NCBI RefSeq assembly: GCF_002056795.1
Contig: NZ_CP020104.1
Location: forward strand, 6,519,501 to 6,583,500
Direction of reading: 5' to 3'
Source of the DNA: Spirosoma aerolatum
GTDB lineage: Bacteria > Bacteroidota > Bacteroidia > Cytophagales > Spirosomataceae
Length of the DNA: 64,000 nt
Made by a program: the position numbers and the translations under genes. The first letter of the stretch is position 1. Every line of letters begins with the position of its first letter. The notes below the pieces were generated by a model, which saw nothing but the letters and a program-made list of their open reading frames with translations, made no database searches and was not told the origin of the DNA. Shown here one piece after another: positions 59,676 to 64,000 of this stretch.

Positions 59676-60607
59676 GTACCTTAAAAAACAATACATTAAC
59701 GTTGATTCTACCTCCTTTTTTACAGCCCGGCGATACGGTTGGCGTAGTCGCTCCTGCGAGTTGGTTTCCGTATGAAGAACTGGCCGATGGGCTTCGCATT
59801 TTACGCGAAAACTGGCACCTAAACGTAATCGAAGGAGATAGTCTGTACGCGATTGACGGACCTTTTGCCGGTTCAGATGACCTCCGTCGGGCCGACATCC
59901 AACGATTATTCGACGACCCAGACGTCCGGGCTGTATTTGCTGCCCGGGGTGGGTATGGCTGCTACCGAATTGCTGATGGCCTTGATCTGACGGGATTACG
60001 GGCTAATCCAAAATGGCTAATCGGTTTCAGCGACGTAACGGTATTACTCAGCCTGTTGGCCAATCATCAGATTGTGAGTCTGCATGGACTTATGCCCCGT
60101 CAGTTTGGCGATCCTGACCGGGCCGCTTCACTGGAATCGGTACGGCAGTGGCTATTTGGTGAAACGCCCGCTCAGTACACCGTACCCGTACACCCCCTGA
60201 ACCGACTCGGCAAGGCTACAGGTGTCTTAGTAGGGGGAAACTTAACCATGCTGAGTAATTCGATTGGTACGCCTACCGATGTGGATTTGTCTGGAAAAAT
60301 TCTGTTCATCGAAGACATCGACGAAACATTTTTCTCCCTCGACCGCATGCTCACCCAGTTTCGGCGGGCCGGGCGGCTGGCCAATCTGGCCGGTTTGGTC
60401 GTCGGCCAGTTTACCGATATGCGTGCTAACACTTCGCTTCCTTTTGGTAAGGACGCCTTCAAGATTATTGCTGACGCCGTTTCGGCCTACAGCTATCCGG
60501 TGCTATTTGATTTTCCGGCTGGGCACGTTCCGTTCAATCTGGCGTTGCCAATTGGTAAAGACATAAAGCTCATTGTAACGGAGCAAACGGCTCGCATCGA
60601 ATTTTAA
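59672..60607 (+). CDS. LD-carboxypeptidase (S66 family)
   Basis: 311 residues with a TTG start at 59672 that shares a TTGA with the Kir stop; no in-frame ATG is near. The S66 motifs are PGDTVGVVAPASW, IQRLFDDPDVRAVFAARGGY and WLIGFSDVTVLLSLLANHQI (Ser nucleophile), then FIEDIDETFFSLDRMLTQFR (Glu) and FPAGHVPFNLALPIGKDIK (His). The enzymes trim L,D bonds in murein peptides for recycling, or break down microcin C-like compounds. The tight link to a K+ channel is not explained. Confidence 0.92.
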   Translation: MSTLKNNTLTLILPPFLQPGDTVGVVAPASWFPYEELADGLRILRENWHLNVIEGDSLYAIDGPFAGSDDLRRADIQRLFDDPDVRAVFAARGGYGCYRIADGLDLTGLRANPKWLIGFSDVTVLLSLLANHQIVSLHGLMPRQFGDPDRAASLESVRQWLFGETPAQYTVPVHPLNRLGKATGVLVGGNLTMLSNSIGTPTDVDLSGKILFIEDIDETFFSLDRMLTQFRRAGRLANLAGLVVGQFTDMRANTSLPFGKDAFKIIADAVSAYSYPVLFDFPAGHVPFNLALPIGKDIKLIVTEQTARIEF

Positions 60608-60619
60608 TCGACCACTCGT

Positions 60620-61417
60620 ATGAGCTTTACCAATTCTGTAGTCTGGATTACGGGCGCATCGTCCGGTATCGGGGAGGCCGTTGCCTTAGCACTCGCCAGG
60701 CAACAAAACGTATCTCTTGTGCTGTCTGCGCGTCGTGCCGATGGGTTACAGCGGGTCGCTAACCAAACGGGTCTACCAGCTTCCCAAGTGTTAATCGTGC
60801 CGATGGATATGACGGATATAGCAAGCCTGGCTGCACACGTCGAAACAGTACGCCAGCGATTTGGCCGTATTGATTACCTATTTCAAAACGCGGGCATCAG
60901 CCAGCGGAGTACGGTAGCTGATACCGACTTTTCGGTTTATCGGCAGATTATGGAAGTCAATTTTTTCGGGGTAGTTGCGCTCACCAAAGCTGTTTTGCCG
61001 ATTATGCTAACGCAGGGCAACGGCCATTTTGTCGTTACCAGCAGTGTAGCGGGTAAATTAGCCACCAAACAACGCTCCGGCTACTGCGCCAGTAAACACG
61101 CCCTGCATGGATTTTTTGATGCCCTTCGGTCGGAAGTCTATGAGGAAGGTCTTCGGGTAACCATCGTCTGTCCTGGCTACATTCGAACAGCCATCTCGCT
61201 CAATGCCCTGGAAGCCAATGGACAGAAGCACAACAAAATGGATGTTAATCAGGAAAAAGGAATGGCTCCCGATGTATTTGCCCAGCGGCTGTTACGGGCT
61301 GTTAATGCACAAAAAGAGGAAGTCTACATTGGCGGCTCCGAAATCTACGGCATCTACCTCAAACGCTTCTTTCCCAGCTTGTTATCCAGAATTCTTCGCA
61401 ATCGAAAAAGAATTTAA
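60620..61417 (+). CDS. Short-chain dehydrogenase/reductase
   Basis: 265 residues with the classical SDR motifs: VWITGASSGIGEAVALALAR for NAD(P) binding, YLFQNAGISQRSTVADTDFS, VTSSVAGKLATKQRSGYCAS with the catalytic Ser, and YCASKHALHGFF with Tyr and Lys. The substrate is unknown; the sequence is like the DHRS7/YqjQ group. It starts 13 bases after the LD-carboxypeptidase stop on the same strand, so the three genes from the Kir channel on may form one unit. The stop codon (61415-61417) is in the left arm of a hairpin. Confidence 0.92.
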   Translation: MSFTNSVVWITGASSGIGEAVALALARQQNVSLVLSARRADGLQRVANQTGLPASQVLIVPMDMTDIASLAAHVETVRQRFGRIDYLFQNAGISQRSTVADTDFSVYRQIMEVNFFGVVALTKAVLPIMLTQGNGHFVVTSSVAGKLATKQRSGYCASKHALHGFFDALRSEVYEEGLRVTIVCPGYIRTAISLNALEANGQKHNKMDVNQEKGMAPDVFAQRLLRAVNAQKEEVYIGGSEIYGIYLKRFFPSLLSRILRNRKRI

Positions 61418-61480
61418 ACACAGCGTCTCGGAGAACACAGAGATTAAAGCTTTGTGTTCGCCGAGACGCTGTGTTTAAAT
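61412..61480. terminator. Two-way terminator with long stem
   Basis: A stem of about 29 bp (61412-61440 with 61450-61480) with a core of TTTAAACACAGCGTCTCGG and two mismatches beyond it. It starts inside the SDR stop and ends 3 bases before the convergent M20 stop. Units such as ACACAG occur more than once in the arm, as in the repeat-built hairpins. Confidence 0.8.
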
Positions 61481-61482
61481 TT

Positions 61483-62835
61483 CTACTGACCACCCAGGGT
61501 CAATTCCTTAACAGCAACGCCTTTGTTAGCAAACTCCATATAATCGGTGGTCAGGCGGCATAACGATTTCATACCCAGCACAAAGCCACCCTCGTCGATG
61601 TAGAAATCAGGAGTATGGTGCGAAGGCAATTCCGTTCCTTTTTTCCCTTTCGGCATACCACCCAGGAAGAAAAAGAAACCAGGTACTTTTTGCTGGTAGA
61701 AGGAGAAATCCTCGGCCCCGGTTTGTGCGGGTGTAATTTTCACATTGTTCTTTCCAGCTACCGTTTCGAGCGATGGAATCATCTGGTCCGTTAGTTTCGG
61801 ATCGTTGTACGTAACCGGATACATCACATCAATTTTCACTTCGGCTTTGGCACCTGCGCTTTCGGCAATATTAGTAGCAATCTCGTTAATCCGGCGATGC
61901 ACCAGTTGTTGCGCTTCGGGGCTAAAGGTACGAATGGTACCAATCATGTTCGCTTCTTCGGGAATGATATTCTGCCGAATACCGCTATGTAATGCGCCGA
62001 CTGTTACTACAGCCGCATTATCAGTCAATATAAGGTTACGACTTACAATGGTTTGCAAGCCTATAACTACCTGTGCCGACGTTACAATAGGGTCCACGCT
62101 CGACCAGGGAGCCGCTCCATGCGCCTGCTTTCCTTTAATTTTAATCGCATACGAGTCTACCGCAGCCATCGTAGCGCCCGGACGGTACTTGATGGTTCCT
62201 ACTTCGGTCTGTGAGTTGATATGCAACCCAAAAATGGCATCCACTTTTGGGTTTTCCAGAACCCCTTCTTTCACCATCAGGTAAGCGCCCCCTTCTTCAC
62301 CCTGAGGAGCGCCTTCTTCGGCAGGTTGGAAAATAAACTTAACCGTTCCACGTAGATCAGCCTTAACGGATGTCAGAATTTCGGCTACACCCATCAGAAT
62401 GGCCATGTGCGAATCGTGTCCACAAGCGTGCATAATCCCCGTTTGCTGGCCATTGTATTCCGTCCGCTCCTGCGACTTAAAAGGAATATCGCCCCGCTCG
62501 GTTACCGGCAATCCGTCCATATCCGCCCGAAGCGCCACAACCGGGCCGGGTTTACCTCCCTTTAGCAAACCCACAACGCCAGTTTTGCCCACACCCGTTT
62601 TCACGTCCATGCCTAGCGATTGCAAATGGGCCGCAATTTTGGCGGCTGTCTGAAACTCCCGGTTTCCCAATTCAGGATGCTGGTGAAAATCCCGACGCCA
62701 TGTCACCACCTTTTTTTCAAGGCTTTCAGCCATTTTATCCATTCGGGTGTTCAACGTAGCCACCTGCGCAACTACCGATTGCGTCAAAAGCCCGCCCAAA
62801 AGCAGTGAAGAAACTAATATATTATGCTTTTTCAT
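61483..62835 (-). CDS. Secreted M20-family amidohydrolase
   Basis: 450 residues from the ATG at 62835, which begins the signal peptide (ILVSSLLLGGLLTQSVVAQ). M20D motifs: WRRDFHQHPELGNREFQTA, VVALRADMDGLPVTE, GIMHACGHDSHMAILMGVAE (metal His and catalytic Asp), FIFQPAEEGAPQGEEGGAYL (Glu pair), and TGAEDFSFYQQKVPGFFFFL. Known relatives remove acyl groups from amino acids or indole-3-acetyl-amino acids; the substrate here is unknown. Export points to a periplasmic role. It is divergent from the GH97 gene at 63040. Confidence 0.93.
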   Translation of the reverse strand: MKKHNILVSSLLLGGLLTQSVVAQVATLNTRMDKMAESLEKKVVTWRRDFHQHPELGNREFQTAAKIAAHLQSLGMDVKTGVGKTGVVGLLKGGKPGPVVALRADMDGLPVTERGDIPFKSQERTEYNGQQTGIMHACGHDSHMAILMGVAEILTSVKADLRGTVKFIFQPAEEGAPQGEEGGAYLMVKEGVLENPKVDAIFGLHINSQTEVGTIKYRPGATMAAVDSYAIKIKGKQAHGAAPWSSVDPIVTSAQVVIGLQTIVSRNLILTDNAAVVTVGALHSGIRQNIIPEEANMIGTIRTFSPEAQQLVHRRINEIATNIAESAGAKAEVKIDVMYPVTYNDPKLTDQMIPSLETVAGKNNVKITPAQTGAEDFSFYQQKVPGFFFFLGGMPKGKKGTELPSHHTPDFYIDEGGFVLGMKSLCRLTTDYMEFANKGVAVKELTLGGQ

Positions 62836-63039
62836 CAAAAAAGACAGTTTTTGAAACTTAGTTCGATTAGCGTTCAATTTACGGATAAGTCCGTAGAAAA
62901 TAAGGCTATTACAGCAGCTCCCTCGTCAAACAGACCCAATCGCATTATCCAGCCATGTTATATTTTCCGATTACCGGCTGAGACAAAATTCTTTTCTTAA
63001 GTCTCTTTTGCTTATTTTCCCGTTGCTAAGTCACCCTTT

Positions 63040-64000
63040 ATGCAATCGCCCAGTTTATATTTTCTGCTGATCGTTCTGCTATTACAGACACGCGTTGCCC
63101 AAAGTGAGGTACGGGTGTCGTCGCCCAATGGTCGTATCGATTTTATTTTTAACCTAAGTCAGGCAGCGCCTACTTACCGAATTCTATTCAATAAAAAGGT
63201 TCTGGTCGAAAACTCCACGCTGACACTTACGTTTCAGAACGATGACCTGTTTGGCCCCAATCTGGTTCAGCAAAAGCCGACTATTGAAACCATCGACGAT
63301 ACTTATGAACTCGTCGTGGGTAAGGCCAGAAAAGTGCATACGGTTTATCGGGAAGCGGCCATACCCTTGCTTGAACGGGATAAAGCAGGAAAATCGGGTC
63401 GACAGATTATTTTATGGGTTCGCGTATTCGACGATGGGGTAGCCTTCCGATATGAATTTCCGAAGCAGGCTAACTGGGAATCGTATGTACTCACCGATGA
63501 GCATACCACGTTTCAGCTACCACAGAATCCAACCGTCCGGGCTCTGTTTCTGCCCAACTTTACCACCTCGCACGAGGGAGTTTATACGACCATTCCATTA
63601 GCGAAGATCGCAAACGATACCCTGATGGACATGCCCGCGCTGTTTGAGTTCCCCAATAAGACCTATCTGGCTATCACCGAAGCGGCACTGGTCAACTATG
63701 CAGGCATGTACCTGGTGAAAAGGAATAATGTATTGACCAGTCAGCTTTCGCCCTTACCGAACCAGACAGCGGTAAAGGTAAAAGCCACATTACCCCATCA
63801 AACGCCCTGGCGGGTTATGCTCATCAGCGACCGCATCGGTGCACTGATCGAATCAAACATGCTGACCAGTCTCAATGAACCCAATAAGATCGACGACATT
63901 TCCTGGTTAAAACCTGGCAAAACGACTTTCCCCTGGTGGAACGGAAACGTAACCCCCGACACCACCTTTGCCCCCGGCAACAACTTCGAAACCCAGAAGT
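63040..64000 (+). CDS. GH97-family glycosidase, N-terminal part
   Basis: The frame runs from the ATG at 63040 to the right edge without a stop, about 320 residues, so the C-terminus is missing. A signal peptide (SLYFLLIVLLLQTRVAQ) is followed by the GH97 N-terminal super-sandwich: VRVSSPNGRIDFIFNLSQAA, FDDGVAFRYEFP, then VMLISDRIGALIESNMLTSL and ISWLKPGKTTFPWWNG, where the TIM barrel starts. GH97 enzymes are exo-alpha-glucosidases or alpha-galactosidases of Bacteroidota (the SusB family). The catalytic residues lie off the window. Confidence 0.9.
   Translation, partial: MQSPSLYFLLIVLLLQTRVAQSEVRVSSPNGRIDFIFNLSQAAPTYRILFNKKVLVENSTLTLTFQNDDLFGPNLVQQKPTIETIDDTYELVVGKARKVHTVYREAAIPLLERDKAGKSGRQIILWVRVFDDGVAFRYEFPKQANWESYVLTDEHTTFQLPQNPTVRALFLPNFTTSHEGVYTTIPLAKIANDTLMDMPALFEFPNKTYLAITEAALVNYAGMYLVKRNNVLTSQLSPLPNQTAVKVKATLPHQTPWRVMLISDRIGALIESNMLTSLNEPNKIDDISWLKPGKTTFPWWNGNVTPDTTFAPGNNFETQK

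Overview
The window looks like chromosome from a Cytophagales bacterium (phylum Bacteroidota), most like the Spirosoma group. The evidence is two secreted proteins with C-terminal gliding-type (CHU_C / type B T9SS) sorting domains, paired TonB-C domain proteins, a GH97 glycosidase, and several promoters of the Bacteroidota form (TTTG, about 17-19 bases, then TA-n-TTTG). No rRNA, tRNA, CRISPR array or prophage was seen. Genus is inference; no database was searched.

Layout. 1-6 kb: start of gcvT, two paralogous TonB-C/MORN-like proteins with a shared promoter element and a short HPF-type ribosome factor between them, then a long 17-residue-repeat surface protein. 6-16.4 kb: a deoC-type aldolase, an RluB-like pseudouridine synthase with a 350-residue Arg/Asp-rich tail, acetoacetyl-CoA synthetase, an ECF sigma factor, a fused beta-oxidation enzyme with its MarR regulator, and a TlpA-like thioredoxin. 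16.4-30.4 kb: rsmH, a YdjC deacetylase, a radical SAM/SPASM enzyme, a Uma2 nuclease-fold protein, a GH13-like protein, two oxidoreductases, an outer-membrane barrel, a sterol-desaturase-type hydroxylase and several small envelope lipoproteins. 30.8-39.5 kb: a circularly permuted ATP-grasp protein, a GT2 glycosyltransferase and a tandem pair of ~965-residue secreted proteins sharing an identical ~1.84 kb block. 39.6-47.1 kb: yebC, lysA, a PhoD phosphatase, a NagB-family deaminase, then a purine permease and a secreted MTA/SAH-type nucleosidase split by an IS982-like insertion. 47.2-54.7 kb: a lipase, a tetR plus Tet(X)-like monooxygenase pair with a palindromic operator, and a methionine cluster (SAM riboswitch - metY - metX - SGNH hydrolase - esterase). 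54.7-64 kb: a DUF721 protein, a GT2 plus polysaccharide deacetylase pair, a CPA1 antiporter, a Kir channel overlapping an LD-carboxypeptidase, an SDR, an M20 amidohydrolase and the start of a GH97 enzyme.

The least ordinary signal lies between the genes. At least seven intergenic hairpins have arms made of short degenerate tandem repeats: 8-mers, 7-mers or 10/11-mers, sharing an architecture but not a sequence. Several begin in or next to a stop codon. One 8-mer array also lies inside the signal-peptide codons of the secreted nucleosidase. These look like a family of repeat-built palindromes and are the best candidate here for something not well described. The mosaic twin CHU_C genes and the IS-split purine operon come next.
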